A stretch of DNA of 64,000 nucleotides from an uncultured Clostridia bacterium (GCA_947589045.1 CANQBQ010000013.1:1-64000); one strand, 5' to 3'; shown: positions 34,230-44,690, numbered from the stretch's first letter. Made by a program: numbers and translations. The notes: generated by a model from the sequence alone, not told the origin.

Positions 34230-34421
34230 ATGTTAATTTTAATAGGAGCTTTATACATAATCTATCAACTTATTAAATCGGCGATAGAGGACGAAGAAGT
34301 GAGGCAGTGGTGTGCGCGCCAAGGGTACGACACATATCCGTCAAATACGGGAATGAGAGATATGAAGACGGGCAGGCGTTGCTGGGTCGACCCGCGCACG
34401 GGCAAAAAGACACTGTGGTAA
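34230..34421 (+). CDS. Small protein of unknown function, 63 residues
   Basis: Starts with a hydrophobic helix (LILIGALYIIYQLI), followed by EDEEVRQWCARQGYDTYPSNTGMRDMKTGRR and a W/P-rich end. AAGGGGG lies at good spacing before the ATG. A TATTAT box is about 40 bases upstream. The motif WCARQGYDTYPS looks like a conserved module, but I do not recognise the family. Likely real on the basis of the ribosome-binding site and composition. Confidence 0.6.
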   Translation: MLILIGALYIIYQLIKSAIEDEEVRQWCARQGYDTYPSNTGMRDMKTGRRCWVDPRTGKKTLW

Positions 34422-34526
34422 TAAGACGGGAGTATTGCTTTTTGCCGGGGTCTCGTGATATAATTCAAAAAGACAGGCCGCATTACTGCGGGATTATTTA
34501 ATCACGAATAAACGGGGGCTGAGATA

Positions 34527-35507
34527 ATGAAACAGTCTAATCAAAAGCTGAAGCTCTTATATTTGATGCGGATATTGCTGGAGGAGACGGACGAGGAGCA
34601 TACCATGACCGTGCCTCAGATGATTGCCGGGCTTTCAAAGCTCGGCATATCCGCCGAGCGCAAAAGCGTTTACGATGATTTGGAATGTCTGCGGCTTTTC
34701 GGGCTTGACATATGCTCGCGCAAATCCAAAACCACGGACTACTTTATAGCGAGCCGTGATTTTGAACTTCCTGAGCTTAAGCTGTTGGTCGACAGCGTGC
34801 AGTCGTCGAAGTTTATAACGCGCAAAAAGAGTATCGAGCTTATAGGCAAAATCGAAAAGCTGACAAGCAGGCACAGCGCAAAGCGGCTCCAGCGTCAGGT
34901 TTTTGTCACAAACAGGGTCAAGACCCTTAACGAGCAGATTTACTACAACGTCGATAAAATCCACGAGGCTATCGCGGCAAACAGGCAGATTACGTTTAAA
35001 TATTTCGACATCGACATTGACAAAAAGCTCGTGTACCGCAAAAACGGCGGCTTATATACCGAGTCTCCCGTGGCGCTGACGTGGGATGATGAGAATTATT
35101 ATTTGATTACATACAAGAAAAAGTACGACAATTACGCCCATTACCGCGTTGATAAAATGGAGAAGCTCGAGATTACCGACGCAGACAGAGTGCTGCCCGA
35201 GAAGCAGTTTGATTTGTCGGAATACTCAAAGTCTATGTTTCAGATGTTCAACGGCGAGGAGACCAATGTTTCGATTATGTTCGCAAACGAGCTTGTGGGC
35301 GCGGTGTACGACCGTTTCGGAATAAACATTCCGATAATGAAAAGCGGCGATAATCATTTTATATGCCGCGTCAAGGTGGCGGTAAGCCCGCACTTCCTCG
35401 CGTGGATAGCGGCGTTCGGCGATAAGGCGCGGATAGTCGAGCCCGACTCGGTGGCGCGTCAAATGTGCGAAATGCTTGACAGCGCCCGCGCGAATTATGA
35501 AATTTGA
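34527..35507 (+). CDS. WYL-domain transcriptional regulator
   Basis: A 326-residue protein. An N-terminal winged HTH (about 5-75, LKLLYLMRILLEETDEEHTMTVPQMIAGL, RKSVYDDLECLRLFG) is followed by a WYL domain (about 145-230, ITFKYFDID, SPVALTWDDENYYLITYKKKYDNYAHYRVDKM) and a C-terminal WCX-like extension. WYL regulators sense ligands, often nucleic-acid or nucleotide related. GGGGCTGAGATA precedes the ATG. It stands alone; its target is unknown, the downstream surface-protein gene being one possibility. Confidence 0.88.
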   Translation: MKQSNQKLKLLYLMRILLEETDEEHTMTVPQMIAGLSKLGISAERKSVYDDLECLRLFGLDICSRKSKTTDYFIASRDFELPELKLLVDSVQSSKFITRKKSIELIGKIEKLTSRHSAKRLQRQVFVTNRVKTLNEQIYYNVDKIHEAIAANRQITFKYFDIDIDKKLVYRKNGGLYTESPVALTWDDENYYLITYKKKYDNYAHYRVDKMEKLEITDADRVLPEKQFDLSEYSKSMFQMFNGEETNVSIMFANELVGAVYDRFGINIPIMKSGDNHFICRVKVAVSPHFLAWIAAFGDKARIVEPDSVARQMCEMLDSARANYEI

Positions 35508-35583
35508 TATAAAAAAAGATGTTTTAAAAGAAATGTAGGTGTTTTTTCACAAAAGTAAAGTGATAATTTTGTACAAAATGCTA

Positions 35584-35612
35584 TTGCAAATTACGCTAAA
35601 ATATAGTATAAT
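35584..35612 (+). promoter_or_regulatory. Promoter of the surface protein gene
   Basis: TTGCAA (35584-35589), a 17-base spacer and TATAAT (35607-35612), leaving a leader of about 180 nt. Confidence 0.7.
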
Positions 35613-35644
35613 TTATTATTGTGGATATAAATACAGGTATCAGT

Positions 35645-35724
35645 TCACCCTCCCCCCCCGGGAAAAATTTTCGGGGGGGGGTGATACGCGTATTTATTGA
35701 AAATTTCCGCCCTTAGGGCGGAAA
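35645..35724 (+). promoter_or_regulatory. Two GC-rich hairpins with homopolymer tracts in the leader
   Basis: Hairpin 1: TCACCCTCCCCCCCC (from 35645) pairs with a run of nine G followed by TGA (to about 35684), giving about 12 pairs. Hairpin 2: ATTTCCGCCC (35702-35711), loop TTA, GGGCGGAAAT (35715-35724), perfect. They lie between the promoter and the AAAGGAGAGG site of the surface protein. The C8 and G9 tracts are unusual for this window. Confidence 0.7.
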
Positions 35725-35800
35725 TCTGCCGCCCGCGGCTCCCCGAGGGGGCATTATAATGTTTATTAATAATCACCAAATTATAAAAGGAGAGGTTACT

Positions 35801-38800
35801 ATGATGAAAAAATGGAATCGAACTTTGGCAGTGTTGCTGGCTGTTATTATGGTGCTTGGCACATTGCCGGGCATCGCGGTTTTCGCCGAGGAGCCAGGCG
35901 CAGATGCCGGCGGCGAGTCCGCGACTGAAGAGGGTGACGGCTATCAGCCTCTTTTGATAGTGTATATGGATGGCAACCCCGAAGGTGATGATGATCCTCG
36001 AACGGATCAAAGGCTTGCCCCCTATCTTGAGGTTGAGGGAAATCCCGAAACCAAAGAAGCGCGCATAGTTCGTTTTACATATTCATCGACGAGCGAAATG
36101 ACGGATATTCTCATACCCGCAACGATCCAGGCGACTGACCTTGACGGTGAAAATTCAAATGAATACAAAATCACCGAGATATGTGACGACGCTTTTTCGG
36201 GTTCGAATCTTACCAATGTTACGTTTGCCACATATTATAAAGCTGATACCCCTACTTATAATATCAAGAAAATAGGCGCTAACGCCTTCGCCTCGAACAA
36301 CCTGACCGAAATCAAAGATTGGCCGCCCACCATTGAGACGATATCCGACGGCTGCTTTCAGGGCAATTCCCTGCTCACGACCGTTGACTTAACGAGCATG
36401 GGAATAACGAGCATACCCGATAATTGCTTCAGAAACTGCTCCGTTTTAAAAAACGTGAATATGGGCAAAAGCGCGAGCACGAGCGGCGAAGAGGTTGACG
36501 ACAGCGGCGTATCGAAAATAACCTCATTGGGAGCCGGCGCCTTTGACGGCTGCAACTCTCTGGAATATATTTTCGTTCCGAATACCGTTGTATCGATCGG
36601 CGAAAACGCGTTTAATCACAGCACAAGCGCAGCCACAAAACTTGTAGTTGATATCGACAACTATCCGAAAAATGTTTATGGCGCGGACGGCTCAGATGAT
36701 CGTAATAACTTCGCGCCCTGGGGCAATGTTTCGGGTTATATCAAGTGGAAGTCGGACGGCAAGATTCCCTATGGCTATGACAATGACACACCCTTTATCA
36801 TAGACGAGGAGGGCTATATCTGCGGACTTAAATATACCCTCAAGGATGGTAAATATGTCGAAGATGATAGCGTTTTAAGTGATAAAAATGATTTCAGATA
36901 TTATCTGAAAAACGGCAGCGTTACGAGTCATGAGTTAACCGAACATAATGAAAAGTGGGACTTTAATGACTTGGAGAACGGGCGAGTTCTCAATTCGGGT
37001 GATAGGATAACTAATGCTAACGGAAAATGGTTGGAAATTTATCACGACACTGCAAACAGTGATGCCAAGGTTGCTCAAGAAAGCGACGCGGATAACTATA
37101 TCCAATTTAACGACATAACCTCACAGCAGGAAGGCTGGCAGTATACGACCGACTTCCCGAGCAGTACCGAAAAATTCACCGTGGAACTCGATGTTAGGTT
37201 TGGTGATACAAACAGTAGTTCGGTTCCGCTGAGAATTTTTGACAGTAACAATGTGTCAAGCAGTAACGCGACGAATGATGACGGAAGATTTTTCGATATT
37301 CAAACAAACCAACCCAAAAGTGGTAATCCCGAACTATGTTATTCCGATTATCTCGAAGGCAGCAGCAAAACAAAAATCATTGAATACAGCGCCGAAACGT
37401 GGTACAGCTTAAAAGTAGAATATACGGCAAGCAATAATCAAATCAAAATATATATTAAGAAAAAGACCGACTCCAGTTACGGAAGTGCGAAGGTAACGAA
37501 AACGCTTGGAAATAATGGCAAGGATAAGAACGATAACAGCGTTCCCCGTCTGGTGCCGACATTGGTTTATGCCAGAACTCCCGGCAAAAACTCTAATGTG
37601 GCTGCGTTTGATAATATCTCGGTTTCATATTTCGCACCCGAGAACACCAAATATACGCCGACCCCGGGCGACTACAGCTATTTCACGGTAAACGGCGGCA
37701 AAATAAGTAAAGCGAGTGACGTGAAAAACGGCAGCCTTGAAATCAAAATCCCGAGCTATTATTATACATTGGAAGAGGATGGCAGCGTTCATTCCGGTGA
37801 CGGCATCAAGCCGAAGTCAATCAAAGGAATAAGGGACGGAGCTTTCGGCTCACAGCCGGCGGTGGACATTTTGAAGTCGGTCGACTTTCTGTATTTTACC
37901 GATCCGAGTGTAGATCATAAGATAACCGAGATTCCCTATGGCGCTTTCTGGTATTGCGTGAAGATGACGTCGGTCAAGAACATACCAAACACCGTGACGA
38001 CAATCGGTGCAGACGCTTTCCGCCAGTGCCGAGCGATAACAAGCATTGACCTCCCGGGCTCAATCAGGAATATCGGCGAACGGGCATTCCGCGAGTGCAA
38101 CGAACTCAGAACCGTCAGATTTGACCACAGCGCTTATGACGGCAAAGGCGCGGACGGAACAGATGCCGAAGAGCCTGTCATAAATTCCGCCGGTGACGCT
38201 TATGAAAATAGTAATGGCGAGAATTTTGTAATAAAGCTCGACTCTTTTTCAAAATGCTCAAACCTGACCGATATATATCTTGAGGGAATTTATCATGACG
38301 CCGACAGCGGTTGCGGAGTTACAATCGGCAGCGACAGCGTCTTCGACGATAAGACCTTAACAAGTCCGTTCGGCGCGTATTATGCCAATGTGCATTACAG
38401 AAATGATATAGAATACGCGTACACGCTGCAGGCGGACACGCCCAATGATTATTGGTGGTTTAACCGTATTACCGGCGACGTGGTTTATTATACCGACCCG
38501 GATGTCAGCGATAAAACACGTTTGCAGATACCCCAGAGGCTCACCGCCACAAGAGGAGACGAGGTGTTCACCAAGACGATAGTCGGCGTTGCTCAGCAGG
38601 ATGAAAACACCGAGTTGCTCTCAAAGGTCGACAGTGATGGCAAGGGGAATCTGACTGATAGAGGTACTAAAAAAATATACAGCGTGACATTCCCCGACAC
38701 CGTTAAGTCAATAAACCATTCGGCGTTTCACGAAACGACCATCGCTATGGGTTGGGTCGACTTTAACAAGGTAGAGAATATTAATTACAGAGCTTTCGGC

Positions 38801-41800
38801 AGCGCGGGGCTTACAAATCTTACCCTGCCCGACACGATAAAGACCATAGGCTCGCGCGCGTTTGAAAAGAATACCTTTGAAGAGCAGGTCAGCAAGGACC
38901 CCGAATTCGGCGGCCCGAATGTTCTGGTAATTCCCGGCGATATCGAGAGCATAGAGAACAACGCGTTTGACGACAAAGCCACGGGTATTAGCAGAATCGT
39001 TATCAAACAGTACCAATACAACACTTCCGACACGGGAGAGTGGGACGACGTACACAAGTTTTACAAAAAAGCGCCCACGACCATTACATCGACCGCGCCT
39101 TTCGGAATAGTGACGCCCGACTACACTCTTCGATATATGGACCAGGGACGGCTTATATATTATGATTATGTTCTGAGCGGAAACACAAGTCAGGTCCAGA
39201 CAGGAAACGGGGTTCCCGTCGCGGTAAAACCTGTTGTTGCTGAAAACAAGGCTGTGATAAATCTCGGAGCAATCAACGCGGCGACTGAAAGGGGGACTTA
39301 CGCTAAAGAGATTACTTATCCCGAAACCTTTGAAGACGATGAAGATACGGCAGCGGGAAAAGAACTCATCGATAACAACTCAAACTGGTGGTATGATGAA
39401 GCAGGTTTTGAGGATAAAACCGCTGTGGGAGAAAGTCAGCCCGACAAACCGCATACGGTTGATCTAAACAATATTTACGGCAACGGTACGGTGACCTTTA
39501 AAGTCAAATACAACATCTCCGAAACAGGAGTAGATAAGGAAAATATTGACTATCATACCATACCGATAAATGTGTTCCACCATGTGAAGTATGACGCGAA
39601 CGGCGGAGCCGGCTGGGTGCCCGTTGAGAACGACGGCCACGATAAAAACAATGACGGTTACGACGCAGAAACCGGAAACATTGGAACGCCCAACGCAGAT
39701 AAAGAAGAATTTATAGAGGGATATGGAGTTCCGGTTATCGGCAACAACGGAAACGGCGACCCGGAACAAATTCTGACAAAGTCAAGAGCGGCGTTTGCGG
39801 GCTGGTATGTGGTTCAAAGCGGAGAAGAGATACCCAGATGGCTGTCGAGCGTTATCCCGTCCGAAAGTTATATTGAAGAGCCGGAAGGACGTTTCTTCGA
39901 CTATGCCGACCTTGAAAATACGCAGGCGGAAACAACAGCAAAGCTTACAATGGGCAATTCCGATGTTACGCTCTACGCGATATGGGGCGTGGACGACAAC
40001 GGCAACGGCATTCCCGATTATGACGATGCGGTTGTTCGTTACCATATGAACGGCGGCACATGGGAAGACAAGGGAGTGGCATATGTCGACGGTCTCTACT
40101 ATTCGGAAAGAGGAGCCAGAACCAATAATTATGTCCTCAGTGAATCTTTGGTAAAGCCCCAAAAAGAGGATATTACAGACGGCGATAAGAATGTTCATCT
40201 CGCGCTGATGGGCTGGTCGACCAAAAAGTTTGAGGGCTACGCCGACAGCAACGGAACTTTCCAATATAGGGGAAGCGACGTTCACGGCGATGAGCCGGCA
40301 GAGTATATCGTCCACAGCTTGGACACGAGCGTACCGAACAGTTATAAGCAGGTTGAAAATGACGGAAAATATGAGTATGACGTTTACGCAATCTGGGCTG
40401 AGGACGACGAGCCGAAAGACGGAATTCCCGACGCGATGCAGGTTATTTACTACGAAAATCTGCCGCAGGCGGTTATCGACGCGAACGATGTGGATGTGGA
40501 CACAAGCAACGATATTCACGCGGATTATATCCCGTTTGACAACCATGCCTACACCAGCATAACTGATTTCCAGGGCGTATCGGTAATGCCCACCGATAAA
40601 TCGGTAAGGCTGCCCGAGCTTGAAGGATATGTATTCAGAGGCTGGAGCATTGCCCCGGATTATGACCCCGCACAGACCTCTTTGATAATACCGGACAAAC
40701 CTAATGATAAGCCGGCGGACGGAACCCATGAATATGTGGATAAATTTTTTGCCGACAAAGGCGTCCTGTATCTGCCCGAGTCACTCAAAGACGACACCAA
40801 CGGCGCGCAGACATGGTTCACCAAAAAAGCGGGTCTGACCAGGCTCTACGCTGTATGGGAGCGTGCGTCCTACGGAGTTAAGTATCACGAGAACGGCGGC
40901 ACCCCCGACCTGCCCGAGGACAATGACACATACTCGCTCGGCGACGAAGTTCCGCTGAAATATGATCCCGTACCCGGTCACGAAGGCGCTCTGTTCCTCG
41001 GCTGGACGCGCAACAAGCCTTTCCTGAGCGTAACGTCTCAGGCTGAGCTTGATGAAAGAATAAAAGATGAGACATATCCGCTGTATCTTGCGGAAGCTGA
41101 CGATATCAGCGACTATCAGGCCGCGGAGTACGCGGAAATGGTGCTTGAGGAAAACAGCACGGTAATGAATCTCTACGCGGCGTGGACGATTGACCGCTAC
41201 GGCGACAGAAGCGGAGGCAATCAGACGGGCGACGGTACACCCGACTACTATCAGGTTATCTACGACGCCAACGCCGGAGCGAACGAGGTTCTCGGAGATC
41301 TGCCGCAGGATACGAATTTGTATAGCAAAGATGCCGAAGTTGAGGTTAAGCCGAGCGAAATCAGCAGAGATGGTCATATCTTTAAGGGCTGGAGCCTCAA
41401 CAACCCCGACGGCAGCGGAAAGAACGGAGACGAGTATTATCAGGAAGGCGATACATTCCCCAAGACCGACAGAGCCGATATTCTCTACGCGGTTTGGGAG
41501 CCCCTTACTCCGACCTATGACGTTATCTATGTTGACAACGGCGCGACCAAGGGTCAGGTGCCGATAGATGGCGGAAAATATGAGGACGGCGCGGATGTTA
41601 TCGTAAAGAATAATGTCGAGGACGGTCCGACCGACGACGGCAGCGGAAATATCGCGAGAGAAGGACACATATTCCTCGGCTGGAGCGTCAATGAGGAGCT
41701 TCCGCCGATAACAAGCCGCAGTGCAGAAGAAGCGGCGGAAATTGTCAAGGCGGGCGAGACCATACCGATGACGCGCCCGGAAAACAGCAGTATTATGGCG

Positions 41801-44599
41801 CTGTGCGCGGTATGGGCGGTTGACTCTAACCAAGACGGCATAGCCGATTATAATCAGATAATCTACCTCCCCGGCAGAGCGGGCAGCAGTGCCAAGTGGC
41901 CTGAAGGATCGGAGGCAACGGAGTTCCCCTACGCGCAGGAAATTCTGGACGACGGCAATTCGGTGATTGCCGATATACCCGAATGGAACGAAGACCGCAT
42001 TTTTGCCAACTGGAAAGTGAGCGAAGGCGATACGTTCTACGAGTCCGGCGAGGAAATTACCGACGACCTGGACGGCGGACTGATACTTGAGGCACAATGG
42101 AACAACATTGATTTCGGCGTGACTTACGACCCGAACACAGCGGAGGGAGAATACAGCGGCGATGTTCCGCTGGATGAGGAGCGCTACGAGAGAGGCAGCG
42201 TTGCCAAAGCGATGCCTGTCGGCGACCTCGAGCGAGACGGCGCGGTATTCCTCGGCTGGAGCAAAAAGAACGCTTTGACGCAGGAAGAAGACGGAGTTGT
42301 TCTTGAAGCGGGTCAAGTTGTAACAAAATTTGCTCAGATAAATAAACTCGATATTATACAACCCGACGGCGCAATAGAGATTAGCGGAGACGTCACCCTG
42401 TATGCAATCTGGGGCGTTGACCAAAGAGACGGCGCCGAGGCGGGCGGCGGAACAGCCGGAGACGGCATCGCCGACTTTATGCAGGTGTTCTACGACCCGG
42501 GTCTTGCGGTAGGCCTCATTGACAAGGTGCCGACCGACATTACTCCTTATGATAAAAACAGCGAGGTCACGGTCAAGAATGTGGGCGACGACTTCGTGTG
42601 GTCTGAATACACGTTCCAGGGCTGGAGCCTTGAAAAGCAGACTCAGGAGCAGGCAGACGGTGCCGAGGGCGCGGGCGAGCATATAACGCTCTCCCCCGGC
42701 GACACGTTCAAGATGGACGACGCAATCAAAATCGAGGGACACGATCATCTGCATTCCAACGACAACGGCGTGACGCTGTACGCGGTATGGGCAAAGAACG
42801 CGATATATAAGCTGAACTACGACTTGAACGACGCTAATGATGCGGCGCCCGAGTCTCAGAAGCATACCGACAGCAGAACATTCTCATCGGGCAGAATACT
42901 CACTCTTGCGGATATTGATTATTCGGGATGGAATTTGACCGAGAGACCCCCCGAAAACGCGGCGTTCGCGGGTTGGATAGTTAAGAATGAAGCAAACCAA
43001 GGCGTGATTTCTCAAATTCAAAGCGACGGCAAGCCGATCGTGCTGAGCGAAATAACAAGCGATATCGCTTCAGCTATGGCATATATGGTTCGCTTTGACG
43101 CAAGCGATATTGACGTGATTGCGGTCTGGGCTAAAGACGAGTTTGACCCCAACAGACCGGATACGGATCAGGCACCCGACAATGTGCCCGATGTTTATCA
43201 GGTGGATTACAGCACCAATGCCGATAATTATGGCTTCAACGACGCGGACGTTGCGGGAATACCCAACGACACCGCCAAGTACACATCGGGCGACACCGTG
43301 TATGTTGAGGGTCTTAATCATCCGACGGTCAGCGGCTACGAATTCTTGGGCTGGAGCCTTAATAATCCCGACGGCTCAGGCGTAAATCCGCAGACAAACA
43401 AGCTCTATCAGTCGGGCGACACATTTGAAAAGAGCGGCAAACTTGATATGCTTTACGCTATATGGCAGGAGGCAGCGACACCGACGGCAACACCTTCAAG
43501 CGAGCCGACGGCGACGCCTTCAACCGAGCCGACGGCGACGCCTTCAACCGAGCCGACGGCAACGCCTTCAAGCGAGCCGACGGCAACACCTTCAAGCGAG
43601 CCGACGGCAACGCCTTCGACTGAGCCGACAGCGACGCCTTCAACCGAGCCGACAGCGACGCCTTCAACTGAGCCGACGGCGACGCCTTCGACCGAGCCTA
43701 CGGCAACGCCTTCGACTGAGCCGACAGCGACGCCTTCGACTGAGCCGACGGCAACGCCCGCAAGGAGGCCCTCAGGCGGCGGTACATTCGGAACAGGCAC
43801 CACGGCGACCCCGACGCCTGCTCCCTCTCCGGCTGCATCGGCCACAGCGGCTCCGAGCGGCGACACACCTCAGTTGAACGACAAGGATCACTTTGCGTAC
43901 ATTGTGGGATATCCGGATGGCAGCGTCAGACCCGGGAACAACATATCCCGCGATGAGGTTGCGACGATATTCTTCAGAATGCTGACCGACGAGTCAAGAG
44001 AGGCGTACTGGACGCAGATAAACGTGTACAGCGATGTACCGGCGGAACTGTGGTCGAACAACGCGATATCAACGATGAGCAGCGCCGGAATACTTACCGG
44101 ATATCCTGACGGAAGCTTTATGCCGACGGCGAATATAACGAGAGCGGAGTTCGCGGCGATAGCGGCGAGGTTCGACAGCGGAAGCGGGGAGAGCCTTGAT
44201 ATGTTCAACGACATAAGCGGACACTGGGCGGAGTCGTATATTGAGAGAGCTGCGGCGAAAGGCTGGATAAACGGATACGGAGACGGAACATTCAGACCGG
44301 ATCAGTATATAACGAGAGCGGAGGCAATGACGCTTGTGAACAATATGCTGAACAGACATGTCGGAGTAGAAGGACTGCACGAAGGTATGATAACGTTCGG
44401 CGACAACAGCGATCCGAGCGCTTGGTACTACACGGCGGTTCAGGAGGCGACGAACTCGCACGACTACGAGAAAGCGGACGCTGCCTCGAATGAGACATGG
44501 ACCGGAATAAAAGAGCCGCGCGACTGGGCTGAGCTTGAAAAGGAATGGTCCACGGCGAAAAGTGCCGGCGAGGAAGCCTCGGTATATGGCAGTAATTAG
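35801..44599 (+). CDS. Giant secreted SLH-anchored surface protein (BspA LRR and Listeria-Bacteroides repeats)
   Basis: A 2,932-residue exported protein. The signal peptide is residues 1 to about 29 (TLAVLLAVIMVLG, cleavage near VFA/EEP). BspA-type leucine-rich repeats lie at about 70-280 and 615-1105 (ITEICDDAFSGSNLTNVTF, IGADAFRQCRAITSIDLPGS), with a jelly-roll-like insert between (about 380-615). About ten Listeria-Bacteroides/Flg_new repeats follow (about 1255-2555; motif Y-x-x-N-G-G ... F-x-G-W-S ... LYAVW). Several carry D-x-N-x-D-G-I-x-D calcium-binding-like ends. A stalk of 11 TPSxEPTA units precedes three SLH domains (about 2690-2860, HFAYIVGYPDGS, ISTMSSAGILTGYPDG, AAAKGWINGYGDGTF). 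AAAGGAGAGG precedes ATG 35801. It is probably an adhesin held to the cell wall polymer. Confidence 0.92.
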   Translation: MMKKWNRTLAVLLAVIMVLGTLPGIAVFAEEPGADAGGESATEEGDGYQPLLIVYMDGNPEGDDDPRTDQRLAPYLEVEGNPETKEARIVRFTYSSTSEMTDILIPATIQATDLDGENSNEYKITEICDDAFSGSNLTNVTFATYYKADTPTYNIKKIGANAFASNNLTEIKDWPPTIETISDGCFQGNSLLTTVDLTSMGITSIPDNCFRNCSVLKNVNMGKSASTSGEEVDDSGVSKITSLGAGAFDGCNSLEYIFVPNTVVSIGENAFNHSTSAATKLVVDIDNYPKNVYGADGSDDRNNFAPWGNVSGYIKWKSDGKIPYGYDNDTPFIIDEEGYICGLKYTLKDGKYVEDDSVLSDKNDFRYYLKNGSVTSHELTEHNEKWDFNDLENGRVLNSGDRITNANGKWLEIYHDTANSDAKVAQESDADNYIQFNDITSQQEGWQYTTDFPSSTEKFTVELDVRFGDTNSSSVPLRIFDSNNVSSSNATNDDGRFFDIQTNQPKSGNPELCYSDYLEGSSKTKIIEYSAETWYSLKVEYTASNNQIKIYIKKKTDSSYGSAKVTKTLGNNGKDKNDNSVPRLVPTLVYARTPGKNSNVAAFDNISVSYFAPENTKYTPTPGDYSYFTVNGGKISKASDVKNGSLEIKIPSYYYTLEEDGSVHSGDGIKPKSIKGIRDGAFGSQPAVDILKSVDFLYFTDPSVDHKITEIPYGAFWYCVKMTSVKNIPNTVTTIGADAFRQCRAITSIDLPGSIRNIGERAFRECNELRTVRFDHSAYDGKGADGTDAEEPVINSAGDAYENSNGENFVIKLDSFSKCSNLTDIYLEGIYHDADSGCGVTIGSDSVFDDKTLTSPFGAYYANVHYRNDIEYAYTLQADTPNDYWWFNRITGDVVYYTDPDVSDKTRLQIPQRLTATRGDEVFTKTIVGVAQQDENTELLSKVDSDGKGNLTDRGTKKIYSVTFPDTVKSINHSAFHETTIAMGWVDFNKVENINYRAFGSAGLTNLTLPDTIKTIGSRAFEKNTFEEQVSKDPEFGGPNVLVIPGDIESIENNAFDDKATGISRIVIKQYQYNTSDTGEWDDVHKFYKKAPTTITSTAPFGIVTPDYTLRYMDQGRLIYYDYVLSGNTSQVQTGNGVPVAVKPVVAENKAVINLGAINAATERGTYAKEITYPETFEDDEDTAAGKELIDNNSNWWYDEAGFEDKTAVGESQPDKPHTVDLNNIYGNGTVTFKVKYNISETGVDKENIDYHTIPINVFHHVKYDANGGAGWVPVENDGHDKNNDGYDAETGNIGTPNADKEEFIEGYGVPVIGNNGNGDPEQILTKSRAAFAGWYVVQSGEEIPRWLSSVIPSESYIEEPEGRFFDYADLENTQAETTAKLTMGNSDVTLYAIWGVDDNGNGIPDYDDAVVRYHMNGGTWEDKGVAYVDGLYYSERGARTNNYVLSESLVKPQKEDITDGDKNVHLALMGWSTKKFEGYADSNGTFQYRGSDVHGDEPAEYIVHSLDTSVPNSYKQVENDGKYEYDVYAIWAEDDEPKDGIPDAMQVIYYENLPQAVIDANDVDVDTSNDIHADYIPFDNHAYTSITDFQGVSVMPTDKSVRLPELEGYVFRGWSIAPDYDPAQTSLIIPDKPNDKPADGTHEYVDKFFADKGVLYLPESLKDDTNGAQTWFTKKAGLTRLYAVWERASYGVKYHENGGTPDLPEDNDTYSLGDEVPLKYDPVPGHEGALFLGWTRNKPFLSVTSQAELDERIKDETYPLYLAEADDISDYQAAEYAEMVLEENSTVMNLYAAWTIDRYGDRSGGNQTGDGTPDYYQVIYDANAGANEVLGDLPQDTNLYSKDAEVEVKPSEISRDGHIFKGWSLNNPDGSGKNGDEYYQEGDTFPKTDRADILYAVWEPLTPTYDVIYVDNGATKGQVPIDGGKYEDGADVIVKNNVEDGPTDDGSGNIAREGHIFLGWSVNEELPPITSRSAEEAAEIVKAGETIPMTRPENSSIMALCAVWAVDSNQDGIADYNQIIYLPGRAGSSAKWPEGSEATEFPYAQEILDDGNSVIADIPEWNEDRIFANWKVSEGDTFYESGEEITDDLDGGLILEAQWNNIDFGVTYDPNTAEGEYSGDVPLDEERYERGSVAKAMPVGDLERDGAVFLGWSKKNALTQEEDGVVLEAGQVVTKFAQINKLDIIQPDGAIEISGDVTLYAIWGVDQRDGAEAGGGTAGDGIADFMQVFYDPGLAVGLIDKVPTDITPYDKNSEVTVKNVGDDFVWSEYTFQGWSLEKQTQEQADGAEGAGEHITLSPGDTFKMDDAIKIEGHDHLHSNDNGVTLYAVWAKNAIYKLNYDLNDANDAAPESQKHTDSRTFSSGRILTLADIDYSGWNLTERPPENAAFAGWIVKNEANQGVISQIQSDGKPIVLSEITSDIASAMAYMVRFDASDIDVIAVWAKDEFDPNRPDTDQAPDNVPDVYQVDYSTNADNYGFNDADVAGIPNDTAKYTSGDTVYVEGLNHPTVSGYEFLGWSLNNPDGSGVNPQTNKLYQSGDTFEKSGKLDMLYAIWQEAATPTATPSSEPTATPSTEPTATPSTEPTATPSSEPTATPSSEPTATPSTEPTATPSTEPTATPSTEPTATPSTEPTATPSTEPTATPSTEPTATPARRPSGGGTFGTGTTATPTPAPSPAASATAAPSGDTPQLNDKDHFAYIVGYPDGSVRPGNNISRDEVATIFFRMLTDESREAYWTQINVYSDVPAELWSNNAISTMSSAGILTGYPDGSFMPTANITRAEFAAIAARFDSGSGESLDMFNDISGHWAESYIERAAAKGWINGYGDGTFRPDQYITRAEAMTLVNNMLNRHVGVEGLHEGMITFGDNSDPSAWYYTAVQEATNSHDYEKADAASNETWTGIKEPRDWAELEKEWSTAKSAGEEASVYGSN
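43490..43756 (+). repeat. 24-bp tandem repeat encoding the TPSxEPTA stalk
   Basis: Eleven units of eight codons (ACG-CCT-TCA/G-ACC/AGC-GAG-CCG-ACG-GCG type) with only synonymous or Ser/Thr changes. In-frame, so recombination between units would lengthen or shorten the spacer between the ligand-binding repeats and the SLH anchor. Confidence 0.85.
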
Positions 44600-44690
44600 G
44601 AAACAGAAAACGGCGCCCCGCGGGTGCGGGGTGGTCCGTGGCATCATAACAGCCCCAGACCGTTAAAAACGGGCTGTAAAAAAACAGAAA

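Noticed and set aside
40781-42865. 694-codon minus-strand open frame
   Set aside because: It is antisense to the repeat region of the giant surface protein; long antisense frames arise from the repeat codon use there, and there is no family match or ribosome-binding site.
43490-43756. Regularly spaced repeats as a CRISPR array
   Set aside because: The units are contiguous 24-bp codon repeats without spacers, inside an open frame.
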